From assembly GCA_000507305.1 (NCBI GenBank), contig DF241816.1, forward strand, positions 1 to 64,000: a stretch of DNA of 64,000 nt, read 5' to 3'. Both the position numbers and the translations under genes were made by a program. A model generated the notes under the pieces. The model had not been told where the DNA came from and did no database searches. It saw nothing but the letters and a program-made list of their open reading frames with translations. Shown piece after piece: positions 52,749 to 62,667 of the stretch. Numbering within the stretch: the stretch's first letter is position 1; every line of letters starts with the position of its first letter. This stretch comes from Breviolum minutum Mf 1.05b.01 (Eukaryota; Sar; Dinophyceae; Suessiales; Symbiodiniaceae).

Positions 52749-53801
52749 ATGCGTTGGAAAACAATCCAGGACTACAAGGTCCGTGGCATGGACTGCATGA
52801 AGATGTGGCCTTGGATGAGGGACTTGCCCACCTCTGTGTGGGCTGGTCGTGGTTGGGCCTTCGATGAGAATGGTCTCCGACGACTGGCATCCACAGGAGG
52901 CAGTGGTGCCATGCAAGGAGTGGAAGTCTTTGAATCGGTTGGTGCAGGTGCAGAGGAGCTGAAACCCAAAGATGCAATCGCGAGAGATGCTGCAAGTGCA
53001 GCCCCGCATGTGGAGGTTCCTGTAGCCTCTGCGGAAGGACCGAAGCCGAACAAGTTCCGGAGGAACAACTTGGTGAAGCAGAGTGGTGTGCCAGGAGTGA
53101 AATGGAATCGTGCCCACTGTTCCTGGGAGGTCCCAATCCCGAAGTACGATTCCAAAGGTAAGAGAACAGGGAGGTCGAATCGAGAATTTTCAATCGGCAA
53201 GTTCACGGTCAATGGGCGCTCTGAGGCCGAGGCTGACGCGGCCGCCCTGGAGGCTGCCAAGGCCTTCCATGCGGAGCTGGTGCGCAAGGGCATCCTTGAG
53301 GAGCCGAAGGAGCGGGATCCCAACTTCACCAGCGATGTGCCTGGGGTGAGGTGGCTCCAGCAGCGCGAGAAGTGGGAAGTGAGGATTTCTTTGAAGAAAA
53401 GCAATCCAAAGGAGCCACAGAAAAAGATTTCTGGCGGCTATTTCACCGAGAAGGCGGCGGCCGGGGCCGAGGCCTTGCGGCTCCAAGAGCTGCACGGTCT
53501 GGAACGTCAGGTGACGGCCGTGAGCACCCTGTCAGCGCTGCCTGTGTTCGAGCCGAAGGTGCCATATAGTCGGGTGAACTGGAACCGGGCAGAGCAGCAG
53601 TGGCATGCAAAGTGCGACGTTGGTGGTTTGACCCGTAATTTCAGAGTGAAGCCCAAAGATCACTCCGAGGCAGAACTGGAGCGTTCCTTCCAAGCGGCAG
53701 TGGCTTGGAGGAAGAGGCAGGAGAAGGAGAAGGAGGCGAAGTGCAAGACCAAGCTAAAGCCCGAGAAGAAGCGGCGCAAGTGCAACAGCCAGAAGTCCTG
53801 A
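52749..53801 (+). CDS. Triple AP2-like domain protein, single exon
   Basis: 350 codons, ATG 52749 to TGA 53799-53801, with TAG in frame right before the ATG. Three degenerate AP2/ERF-type units: residues 111-180 (SGVPGVKWNRAHCSWEV ... EAEADAAALEAAKAFHAELV), 195-250 (SDVPGVRWLQQREKWEV) and 271-326 (YSRVNWNRAEQQWHAK). Each has the G/S-V-x-W start, a W or WEV strand and an Ala-rich helix, as in AP2 DNA-binding folds. The tail (residues 321-350) is Lys/Arg-rich with KPEKKRRK, a likely nuclear signal. Dinoflagellates carry many such AP2-like proteins of mostly unknown role; DNA binding is inferred. It is GC-rich and intronless among very intron-rich neighbours, which suggests a retroposed copy or a different origin. 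TAG at 52746-52748 may also be an acceptor, making this a last exon. Confidence 0.75.
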   Translation: MRWKTIQDYKVRGMDCMKMWPWMRDLPTSVWAGRGWAFDENGLRRLASTGGSGAMQGVEVFESVGAGAEELKPKDAIARDAASAAPHVEVPVASAEGPKPNKFRRNNLVKQSGVPGVKWNRAHCSWEVPIPKYDSKGKRTGRSNREFSIGKFTVNGRSEAEADAAALEAAKAFHAELVRKGILEEPKERDPNFTSDVPGVRWLQQREKWEVRISLKKSNPKEPQKKISGGYFTEKAAAGAEALRLQELHGLERQVTAVSTLSALPVFEPKVPYSRVNWNRAEQQWHAKCDVGGLTRNFRVKPKDHSEAELERSFQAAVAWRKRQEKEKEAKCKTKLKPEKKRRKCNSQKS

Positions 53802-54690
53802 GTTGTAAATATCGAAAACTTCGCAAGAGTTGCACTTCTCAACTTTCAAACTGCAAGATGATCGCAAAATCATGTCAGAGTGCCGGAAAGCATTCAGATC
53901 CGTCATGTCCCTTTCAGGACCATTCATGTATTTTTTCACGTTTGATGAGGTTTCAAGTTCAAGGTTGCAGATTTGTCCCCTATCCATTTTCGGAAACTAT
54001 CCGCCACAGATGGCACCAAGCTGGATCTAGATATTGGTGTTTCACCAGGGGTTTGGCTTTGTATCTACAAACCTGCAGTTGATCCTTCCAAAACAGTCAG
54101 CTCTTTCAAGATCTACCGTATAGTTTGGGTTACTGAACTTTTGGCTTGATGTTGATGAGAACCTGACAGTCCCAGTTATATAGGGATTATTTTTAGTAGT
54201 ACGCTATTATGAGGGATTTTTTTTATATAAACCAACCCAGTACAATGGAATGTCACAAGGGTTATGGATCACTGCGCATGTAGATACTTTTTGGAATGTT
54301 TCCATCCTCCACTTTAATTCATGTCCAAAGGTGGTTCAGCCGTAATACACCCCTGAACCTTTACATAGATACCAAGAATGATGGTTTGGAACATGGTTTT
54401 CATGTCCAATATGGCGTCATTTTGTCTATCCGTATTTAATTTCGTTGATGTACCGGTGTAATGCTATAGTGACATATATATATAATGCTATAGTATCATT
54501 TACCCCTCCGAAAACTAACATATCTCAAAAAATTGATGGTTGGGCTCCCAATAAAATTTCCTTCGAAAAATGTTCGACCCTTTTCAGGGTCGACCTTCGT
54601 AACTTTGTATAGAGATTCCGTACTAAAAATGTACTAAATCCTGGTGACTGGCATGCTGGAAAGTGGGGGTAGATCCAAGTATCATAGCTA
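53802..54690. other. 3' flank of the AP2 ORF
   Basis: No gene. An F7-like relic lies at 54160-54250 and an F2 arm at 54503-54600 (TACCCCTCCGAAAACTAACA). Confidence 0.4.
54503..54600. repeat. F2 element (half)
   Basis: Clear left arm CCCCTCCGAAAACTAACATA; the right side is degenerate (TTTTCAGGGTCGACC). Confidence 0.5.
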
Positions 54691-54691
54691 G

Positions 54692-54813
54692 GTGGATGTC
54701 CCAGGAAGATAGCAAATAGTTAGTAAATGGTTTATAACCTACTTATAAATGGTGTATATTGGGGTTATAACCCAGTTAAAAACCATTTACTATCTTCCTG
54801 GGACATCCAAGTA
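54692..54813. repeat. F4-like element (GGATGTCCCAGGAA arms)
   Basis: GTGGATGTCCCAGGAAGATAG mirrored by CTATCTTCCTGGGACATCCA, a perfect 20-base pair. Confidence 0.9.
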
Positions 54814-54840
54814 ACAATCACATTTCCGAAACCCCCAAAG

Positions 54841-54926
54841 GATGGCAAGATGGTGGCAGCTTCAGAGATGACTGGCACGCGACTCTTCAACGTCTCAGCC
54901 GAGCAGTTGCAGGTCTTGGGGCGACG
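54841..54926 (+). CDS. Gene D exon, ideal donor
   Basis: Acceptor CCCCCAAAG, donor GCGACG then GTGAGT. DGKMVAASEMTGTRLFNVSA then EQLQVLGRR. Phase 2 end matches 55518. Product unknown. Confidence 0.65.
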
Positions 54927-55131
54927 GTGAGTGGCATATAAGATGCCTTGGAAGTGACATGCCATGCTTGCAAAATCTCAAAAAATCCATGTGTGTCATG
55001 CATGTTACTATGTCTGATATGTTTTATTATACCACCTGTTTACATTTACTTCAAGAAACATCAACCGCATGCAAGCAGAACATACATGCATGTTATATTG
55101 TCTTGGTAAGTCTTGGCGTTTGTTTGCGCTT

Positions 55132-55180
<49 letters not shown>
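55132..55180. repeat. CTTA microsatellite (about 12 units)
   Basis: CTTACTTACTTACTTACTTA through the tract, inside the intron between 54926 and 55518. Confidence 0.9.
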
Positions 55181-55182
<2 letters not shown>

Positions 55183-55517
55183 TCAGCACTTAAGAAACCG
55201 TCGTTCGGATTCGGGTTCAGTGGCTTGTTGTTCCTGTGGTATTTCAAAGGTATCATCGTTTGAACAACAGCCAAGTAGAAGAAGTTCAATTTCTGAGGCA
55301 GTTTTTTCGCAAAGGGCCTTTATATCAAGGTGTTAATAACCCAAGTTTGTTCATGGTGGAAATCATATAAGCGTGAAGGGGTTGGTTGACCAAGTCATGG
55401 TGATGATGTTTGATGATCATAGAATCGTTCTCACCTACGTAAGGTGGTGGAAGGGTGCTCCATATCACCTCAGATATCCTTCCCACCTTCACCTACATGT
55501 TGCGCCTGTTTTTGCAG

Positions 55518-55691
55518 GTCGGTGGGCACCCAACATCCCGAAAAAAATCCCGTTTGGAAGCTGCAGGTACGTCGTGTGAAAGGTCTACCAACAGAGATGG
55601 CCAATGCACCTATGCGGGCCATGCGCTTCGCCAGGGGATTGTTGATCATGGCTACCTGGCACGATCATCGCATCCTCCTTTTAGCATCTTG
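55518..55691 (+). CDS. Gene D exon
   Basis: Acceptor TTTTTGCAG. SVGTQHPEKNPVWKLQ in phase with the previous exon. The frame continues VRRVKGLPTEMANAPMRAMR then FARGLLIMATWHDHRILLLA to a GTGTAC donor. A GTACGT donor at 55567 would end it earlier. Confidence 0.55.
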
Positions 55692-55984
55692 GTGTACATA
55701 CCTTGGTGATGGAACGGGGGAACGTTGTGAGGAGATGGGTTTTGAAAGGGGTCTATTGTCAGGGAAGTGTCTCACCATATATTTTATTCAGGGGTTTAAG
55801 ATGTATATCTAGTCTACGGTTTTTAGTAGGAACATGTAGGAACAATAATGAAACCATAATTTAGAGTTGAAAGATATATATGCCTTCATGATCCTTCATG
55901 TTTCTTTGTTCGAGGATCCCATCATGAATCAATCAACGAGATTTCATAGGATAGGGTTGGCCTTGAAAATAAAATGGCTTGGCA

Positions 55985-56160
55985 CATCTTAGGTTAGCCT
56001 TATTCCCTTAGCCCCTTTGAGTTTAGTGGGATTTTACATGGAACCCACTCAACATGGCACGACCAGCGGATATATGGAACCCACTAAAAGTTCAAGTTTT
56101 AGCAGGGGACCTAAGGGTTGCCATGATGGGTGATGTTTGTTTTTTCCATGGTCGTCGTGT
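55985..56160. repeat. Dispersed repeat, pair with 41150-41330
   Basis: Same ordered motifs, including GGAACCCACTAAAAGTTC and GGGGACCTAAGGGTTGCCAT. An open + frame over it (MARPADIWNPLKVQVLAGDL) is therefore suspect. Confidence 0.7.
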
Positions 56161-57008
56161 TCTTGTTGCTTTCAAACATCACGGCAGTCCGCCACTTGGT
56201 TTCATTGGTGGTGAGTCTATGTATATAGGTGTAAAATTTTTATGGTTTATGGGAAAAAACCTCAAGTGATGACAAGGCATATTATATGAAGTCGAGATTT
56301 CATGGGATTTTTGTTTTTTAGTTGATTCAGCTGCCATGTGAAAGTAGAAACCTCAACAAAAACATGTTTTCTTTTCAGCCAAGTTCTTGTTTTGACATGT
56401 GTTTTCTCAATAGTCATGATTGATTCTGCGTTTCTTGTTGCCCACCACTGGCCCAGTTAGCTCATTAGCCAAGGATTGCAAAGAGAAGCATCTTGGACTT
56501 CACGAAGAAAGAGGGGGCGTTTGAGCTTTGAATCCACTTCCTTCTTCTAGACCCTAGGGAGCGATCCAATCCAAAGAATGGTAAAGGAACCCTATGCTGG
56601 AGAAGGGGATTGAACACCCCAATCATTATTTGAGAATATGACGATTGATGCCTAGCAAAAGTAGATAAATCTTACCTCATATCCCCCGATCCCATCGCCT
56701 TTTTCACTTTTGACTCGCTGTTTTATTTCTTTTTCCCTGGCGGAAACAAAGCTAGTTCCCAGGAGGGAGATTACATAGTGATTAACTAAAATCCAGTTCA
56801 AGGCTCCTATTTTGTTCATTTTCCAGGGGTTCTGCTACTTGTCAAGTATCATTTTCCTTGATGTATATGCTAGTCACAAACCACCGAGACTAGCATGTCA
56901 TCTTACAACCTCTTCCACATGCAAGTTGGTCGGCGTCTTCCCTAAGGACAATCATCCAGACCTTTGAGGAGACCATGTCTTGAACGGGATTTGGTAGTTG
57001 ACATCTAG
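56161..57008. other. Intron or spacer
   Basis: Carries the third copy of the 11510/42450 repeat at 56570-56655. No exon. Confidence 0.4.
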
Positions 57009-57106
57009 GTGGTGGTTTCAAATATTTTTGTTATTTCCACCCCGAAAATTGGGGAAGATTCCCATTTTGACTAATATTTTTCAAATGGGTTGAAACCACC
57101 AACCAG
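57009..57106 (+). mobile_element. F1 introner-like element, copy 20
   Basis: GTGGTGGTTTCAAATATTT to CACCAACCAG. ACAT is present directly before (57001-57004) and after (57107-57110). Confidence 0.85.
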
Positions 57107-57178
57107 ACATGTTTGTCTTTGTGATTTTGTTGTTGTCGTCTTTTTTTCCAATTAAGCACCGTAAGAAATGAATTATAT

Positions 57179-57292
57179 ACCCTCCCTGAAACTGCAACCG
57201 CAAGTTCGCCCCTGTAAATAGACCTTTTGCCCCAAAAGGAAACATTTTTGTGCCAAGCATCCATTTTCAGGTGTTAATTTGAGGGAGGGTAA
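57179..57292. repeat. F2 element
   Basis: TATACCCTCCCTGAAACTGC left; GTTAATTTGAGGGAGGGTAA right. Confidence 0.7.
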
Positions 57293-57671
57293 ACCAGGTT
57301 GAAGCAATAGATGATTTTGGGGTCCTGGATTAAGAAAACACCTCCGTCAGGGAACTCTTGGAGACAACGCTGTTGAGAGAGGATGCCTTTCCGAAGGTTT
57401 TTTTTTTTTCGCTGGGGAACCCTCAAGGAGTTGGTTGTCGAATGCAAGTTGGTGAATACTTATGTAATCATGAGTGTGTTTCACCTATATCCATCTATAG
57501 TTTCATATCACAGATGCTTCACCTAGATCTAGTTTCCATTTCGCAGTTCATGTTTTTTCTCCGGTAAAAAAAGTGCTTGGTTCCCTTTACATTCATCTTT
57601 CACTGATAGATCTGATAGGCTGATAGGGGGTAATACAACCCACATACACCCCACATGACACACGACTGGAG

Positions 57672-57735
57672 GATCCAAGTAGCCAGGAGCACCAGGCACC
57701 CGTGACGCTTCTCACCCCTGGCGGTCCAGATCATG
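57672..57735 (+). CDS. Gene D exon, ideal donor
   Basis: Acceptor GACTGGAG; DPSSQEHQAPVTLLTPGGPD then H; donor TCATG then GTGAGT. The frame is open from 57627 to 57913 without splicing. A minus frame over 57600-57839 also looks protein-like. Confidence 0.5.
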
Positions 57736-58164
57736 GTGAGTGGCTCTTGTCCAGTGATGTCGCCGGCGGAGCGGCCGGGCTGCAACGACGGTGGAGATGT
57801 GTGAGCTGGAGAATCTCCGAAAAAATTATGCCGAATCAAGTTTCATATGTAGATATATCGATGCTGTATTAGTCAATATACATGATACCAGTCTTATGTA
57901 CATCTGTTTTCTTATGTATCAACTGGCGAGGATTTCTGAAGCATCTTTAGAGCAGACCAAAAAAAACAACTCCAGGACCTTCAATGGACTTAGAGTAGCC
58001 CCTTTGTGGTTTCGGGCACTTGTTTTTTTGTTTTTTTCAGAAGCTCCTTGGCAATGAGGGGTTGGTGAATGAAAAGAGCTAATCTTTCCATGAGGCATCC
58101 TTCCAAATTCCCGCTACTGTATCATGGTGGTTTTTGGAGATTTACTAACGAGCTGCTAAATACC

Positions 58165-58245
58165 CACAAGGTTCCATGTGTGGTATATTACCTACATTTA
58201 CCATACAATACAAGTCAACTAAATATGTAACATACATGGATCCCA
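58165..58245. repeat. F9 element
   Basis: GGTTCCATGTGTGGTATATTACC mirrored by GTAACATACATGGATCC. Confidence 0.65.
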
Positions 58246-58339
58246 TGAGAACTAAAACAAAACATCACGATGGCACGTGTGGCACCGAGGTGAATTGTTA
58301 TGATTTGGATGCTTTACAGTTGTACTGCTCCATTCCTGT

Positions 58340-58470
58340 GGGTGAAGAGATGGTTCCTTGAACGCCGACGAGAGGTCGAAATATTCGGTGGAGCCTGAGG
58401 GGTCGAAATATATGAGGGATCTCTTAAGGGTCGGGGGAAGAAGTCAGAGTGATGGTAGAAATAAATGAGA
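58340..58470 (+). CDS. Exon candidate
   Basis: LNADERSKYSVEPEGSKYMR then DLLRVGGRSQSDGRNK and TGA. The phrase GGTCGAAATAT occurs twice, giving an internal SKY repeat. Borders unclear. Confidence 0.4.
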
Positions 58471-58493
58471 AAGAATTGAAATATGAGGGGTTC

Positions 58494-58658
58494 CTAAAAT
58501 GGGGGTACCCAACAACCATGGGTTTTCCTACTAAAGATGATCATTTTGGGATGTTTCCGAAAATAGGGGGTTTTCCCCACAAATCATCCCATTTTAATAG
58601 GGTGTTCCATTATTCTAACCATCCATTTTGGGGTACCCCTATTTTTGGAAACACCTAA
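58494..58658. repeat. F3 element (expanded)
   Basis: Outer arms AAAATGGGGGTACCC and GGGGTACCCCTATTTT; the centre carries GTTTTCCTACTAAAGATGATC also seen at 1660. Confidence 0.7.
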
Positions 58659-58705
58659 TTGACTTATTTTCAACCCAACAATTTTTCGCAACACTTTGTT
58701 GTTGA

Positions 58706-58824
58706 TACTGTTGGATGGTTCAGAAATCCGGGATTCACCTGTTGTTAGGTAGTTTTTTTCCTACTATTACCATGGTTTTTATACATCTCAGGTGGTTGCT
58801 TGGGATTTCTGAACCATCAGCAGC
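58706..58824. repeat. F8 element
   Basis: ACTGTTGGATGGTTCAGAAA mirrored by GGATTTCTGAACCATCAGCA. Confidence 0.8.
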
Positions 58825-59174
58825 ATCAAGGTCGGTTTGGTGTTTTCTTTTGATATCGAACGCATTTACCTCATAGTAAACCAACCAAGTGTTAAATGAA
58901 TATTTCATGAGTCATACATTAGGATGGTATGGGATGATATGTATTTGAATGTGTATATATATATATGTGTATTAATATGATATGTTTATATTCGTCTTAT
59001 ATAAATTTACATGTTTAAACATATCCAACTTGGTAGCAGAATCAACAGACTTTTCAAACGAGCTAACTTTCTGAACTTGACCTTAAGAGACCATTGGAAA
59101 CCCATGGGGGTTGCCACATGGTCAACCTTAGGGCCAACTAGGTTGAACAAACAGGATGGTGTGAGAGATCTGTC

Positions 59175-59275
59175 ACCATCCCCCCAGAAATAAGGCCTTA
59201 TTAATAGCCGGCCTTATAAAAACCCATTGGTTTCCCTTAATAAGGCTGGCTATGAAACCCTTATTTTGATAGTTT
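59175..59275. repeat. F5 element
   Basis: CCCCCCAGAAATAAGGCCTT at the left and CCTTAATAAGGCTGGCTATG at the right. Confidence 0.65.
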
Positions 59276-59285
59276 TTTTTTTTAG

Positions 59286-59388
59286 CCATGAAAAACTGTT
59301 GAGCGGAGGAACTGCAAAGTCGATTGTGGATAACACCCTTTGGATCGACAAAACAACTTGCAAGAAGACTGTGGATAGCTTAGGAAGG
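59286..59388 (+). CDS. Exon candidate after F5
   Basis: Acceptor TTTTTTTTTTTAG; HEKLLSGGTAKSIVDNTLWI then DKTTCKKTVDSLG. No clear donor; GA type possible. Confidence 0.45.
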
Positions 59389-59605
59389 ATCCATGTTTTT
59401 TGTATATTGAACTAGATTTAGTGAACACTTTTTTGTTTTTTTGTATGTAGATAAATGGTTGTGTTTTTATATGCTTTTTATGGTAATTACGCATGTAGGT
59501 AAGTGATCGATTTTTAATGGTACATGTAAAGGTGTATATAGAGAGAGATATATCCTTCCAATGGATCTTGTGGCTTGGTAAAGTAACTTCATGGGGGACC
59601 CTCCC

Positions 59606-59844
59606 AAGAAATAAGGCCCCAAGGCCCTAGTTAAGGGACAATGGTGGGCTTCTAGTCCCCCCAATCAGGCCGGCAATTTCTTGGGGGGGGGTGTGGCATT
59701 GCTGGGATGTCCCAGGAAGTTAGGATCAAAGGTTAGGATCAGTGGGTTATAACCCCAATATACCCCATTTATAAGTAGGTTACAACTAACCCATTGATCC
59801 TAACCATTGATCCATTGATCCGAAATTCCTGGGACATCCTAGTA
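59606..59844. repeat. F5 element followed by an F4-like hairpin
   Basis: CCTCCCAAGAAATAAGGCCC...TTTCTTGGGGGGGG is F5 (59600-59698). GGGATGTCCCAGGAAGTTAG mirrored by CCTGGGACATCC is the F4-like unit (59703-59844). Confidence 0.8.
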
Positions 59845-60065
59845 CACCCCAGAAAAATTAACATGACAATTGGAAAAATCCACCATGAATGATGTATATA
59901 TTTCCTATTGAAACTGGGGATTTTCCAATAACAACCCTACTGAGGTCACAGCATTGGACTTTGATTCCAAGTGCCGGGCGGTAATTATAACCTCGAGCCA
60001 TCGCCTGCATGTACCACAGCCAAAAAAGGGGGATTTATAGAAAACAACAACTTTTGCTGCGGGAA

Positions 60066-60140
60066 TGTTATTTGTTGTTTGTTGTTTGTATGTGTTTGTT
60101 GTTTGTTGTTTGTATTTGTTTGTTGATTTGTTGTTGATGT
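60066..60140. repeat. TTGTTTG low-complexity tract
   Basis: Repeated GTTTGTTGTTTG units. Confidence 0.8.
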
Positions 60141-60348
60141 GTTATTGAGGTGTGCTGTTGCAACCATTCCAGTAAATGAAGTTCAGCATTCAACAAAAAA
60201 ACACCTCTTGCAAGGAGTCATCCGTCAGCTTTTCAGCCTTGACATGTCAGGTTCTTGTGGTGAAACAAATGTGAAAAACATCAGCATGTTCCGACACTCT
60301 TGAGTTGATTGATGTCCCGAACTTCCGAAAAGCTGGGATATGCTACTG

Positions 60349-60452
60349 TTGATGGTTCAGAAATCCGGCCAACCACCCGGGATGTATGAAACCCTTTAAA
60401 TAGTGGGATAATCATCATCCTTGGTGGTGCAGGATTTCAGCCATCAACAGTA
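60349..60452. repeat. F8 element
   Basis: CTACTGTTGATGGTTCAGAA mirrored by GATTTCAGCCATCAACAGTAG. Confidence 0.85.
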
Positions 60453-60473
60453 GTTCAAGGGAGAGAATCCTAG

Positions 60474-60588
60474 GAAGTCTCGAAACCAAGGTCTTCGATA
60501 TTGAGACCCAAAGCTTACAATATCAAGTGACAATTCCACCACGATACTTACCACCTCATGCTCGGGTGACTTGGATACGAGACCCGAG
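60474..60588 (+). CDS. Exon, strong coding texture
   Basis: Acceptor GAATCCTAG, donor GACCCGAG then GTTTTT. SLETKVFDIETQSLQYQVTI then PPRYLPPHARVTWIRDP. The frame is open to 60654. Product unknown. Confidence 0.6.
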
Positions 60589-60659
60589 GTTTTTCAGAGT
60601 TGCAGGATGGCGGGTGACACATGGACTGTTTGCAAATTTGATGTTCTCCAACTAAAAGG

Positions 60660-61024
60660 GTGGTCCGATCAACATCCTTTAAAAAATCTGGTCCTAAAAA
60701 TTGATGGCATTTTTCCACTTTGACCCAAAGAAGTGCCTACATCATCCTAATTCATCCTACATCTATCTATGTATGTAAGGATGTATAGGGATATTTGCCT
60801 GGAATAGTAAGCCTGACAAGGTATTGCATTGTTGATGGAGGTTGGGTACCTACATTCTTTTCGGAATGTCAATTTGATAACATGGCTGGCCAAAACGTAA
60901 ACCATTGACCCGGCAAATCATGAAATGAATAGCTGATTAATAATAAGCTTATGTTTTTTTTGAAGCCCTAACGCCTTGTTTGAGCGGTTCACTTTACTTG
61001 ACTGTTTCAGATAAGTTTCATTTT
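60660..61024. other. Intron or spacer
   Basis: No repeat with both arms; no exon. Confidence 0.4.
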
Positions 61025-61097
61025 CTTCAGATTTAGAGAAGATGAACCCGTTTTGACGAGCATATTTTTCTAAAGGGGTGGCTCAACCAACACCTAG
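61025..61097 (+). mobile_element. F1 introner-like element, copy 21 (5' end missing)
   Basis: Only the 3' part remains: GAAGATGAACCCGTTTTGAC to CTCAACCAACACCTAG. Confidence 0.6.
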
Positions 61098-61119
61098 GTT
61101 TGACTTTACGAATCCATAG

Positions 61120-61178
61120 TCCATACCTTGGATGTTTGTGGATCATATTGTTGCTAGGTTTGAAGAAGTGTATGATAG
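61120..61178 (+). CDS. Exon candidate
   Basis: Acceptor AATCCATAG, donor GATAG then GTTTTC. SIPWMFVDHIVARFEEVYD. The frame is open to the F2 element that follows. Confidence 0.5.
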
Positions 61179-61225
61179 GTTTTCATGTCTCAAATCAAGG
61201 TTCAACGAGGATGTATTGTATACTA

Positions 61226-61332
61226 TACCCCCCCGGAAGTTTAACATAGACCCTGAAAATAGGCCTTCCGAAAAGGAGACTCATCTTCCAACCATCATTT
61301 TTCAGTGGCTTTTTTAAACTTCGGGGGAGTAC
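61226..61332. repeat. F2 element
   Basis: ACCCCCCCGGAAGTTTAACA left; TTTAAACTTCGGGGGAGTAC right. Confidence 0.65.
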
Positions 61333-61726
61333 TTGCTTTCAATCTCATGGATTTAGAAGTAACTTTGATCATGTGTTTATCATTATTTGTGTGTCTTGTT
61401 TGCTTGAAACAAAGGCTACCATGATTGAATCTCACTGTGGGATCTCGCACTTCTGCAATTGTTGTGTTTCTGAGATGGATCGTTTCAAAACACACACACT
61501 CTCTCCCGATGAGAATTGAGGAAACAATCTTTGGGTCTATTCCCAGTATGTGCCATGTACACATTTTGTTTATTGCAATTTCAATCGCAATGCAGATAAA
61601 TATTCCAGTCCCATAAAGCATCAGGGCATCAATTGGAACTACCCCCCCCACCGTCACCAAAAGGATGATTTCATCTTTAGTAGGAAATCCCGAACTAAAC
61701 CTTGCCATTGTTACTGTGGGTGAGGG

Positions 61727-61826
61727 TACCCTCTTGGTAACTAACATATCCCATCAAAAATCACTTTTGAGTCGATGATTTTCCGAACTTCCCCAGGTGG
61801 GATATGTATCCGTTCCCTGGAGGGTA
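61727..61826. repeat. F2-like element (worn)
   Basis: GGTACCCTCTTGGTAACTAACATATCCCA; a right arm GGGATATG...CCCTGGAGGGTA. Confidence 0.5.
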
Positions 61827-62000
61827 GATGTTTTTCAGGTTTTTTAAGGGGTGTCAAAACTGGAACATCCCGGTATACAGCGAGCCCAACAGCGAAGTTC
61901 CGGAGGTCTGCGGTATCGCTTCTTTTCCCACGAAGCCAAACAAGCTTCTTCTTTGGGGACATGGCTTTCTCCTGGGAGTCTCTTGGTGACCTAAAAGGCT
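61750..62000 (-). CDS. Possible minus-strand exon
   Basis: On the minus strand an AG (AGACTCCCAG) at about 61984 is followed by QEKAMSPKKKLVWLRGKRSD then TADLRNFAVGLAVYRDVPVL. The + strand is open in all three frames too (NWNIPVYSEPNSEVPEVCGI is one). The minus reading has the more typical codons. Confidence 0.35.
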
Positions 62001-62389
62001 TTCCGAAATACCTTGCAATGTCATGGCAGCTATCTGTGTGTACCATTTTTTTTTCAGAAAGAAAAGTTGTGTATAGGCCTTTTTGGGCATCAGCGTTTCA
62101 GAACTCCTTCTGAAACCTTTATTTCTGGAAGAGTACGTCCGTTGATAGGGTAGAGCTTGGTCGGATATGAGAATGATGCTTCCAAAATTCCAAAATGTTT
62201 TTTTTCCATTTTTTCCCGGTGAGGAAACATACATTTTGGTTCAGGGTTTGCTTTATGCCGTGTTTCGTAAAGGGGGCCTTTTAAAATGATGATTTCATAA
62301 TCAAGCTTTTGGTGGTGACATATTTTCTGAGGGTTTGCGACTGTCGGTCGCAAAACCTTGGGAAGTGATGTAGGGAATCTGATGACATG

Positions 62390-62515
62390 CTACCCAAGCC
62401 TGCAACAGATCACCACCAAAGGTCATGATCTTGTTCGTAGGGGATCGCACGCCAAATCCTTGCATGCCTGAATCATAGGGTGAGCATTCGTAAGGGTCAT
62501 ACACCTGAGTCATAC
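62390..62515 (-). CDS. Possible minus-strand exon, Kelch-like phrase
   Basis: Minus acceptor AATCTATAG, then MTQVYDPYECSPYDSGMQGF then GVRSPTNKIMTFGGDLLQ, GC-type donor. The TFGGDL phrase resembles a Kelch strand but one repeat is not proof. + frames (CNRSPPKVMILFVGDRTPNP) are also open. Confidence 0.35.
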
Positions 62516-62667
62516 CTATAGATTCGCCAGCAAAAAGACTGAGCAGTCACATATATAGATAACACATGAATTACACTAATAGATTCACCAAATTGGTGTA
62601 GGAACAACTGATCCGACCTTTTGATCCTAACTTCCTGGGACATCCAAGCACTCGACCCATGTGTGGA

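Noticed and set aside
56054-56269. 71-codon ORF MARPADIWNPLKVQVLAGDL...
   Set aside because: It lies in a dispersed repeat shared with 41150-41330, where the frame is broken.
61295-61747. 150-codon minus-strand open frame
   Set aside because: It covers an F2 element and part of an F9-like repeat and lacks a start or splice context. The + strand has a comparable open frame. Kept only as a weak possibility next to the minus candidates.
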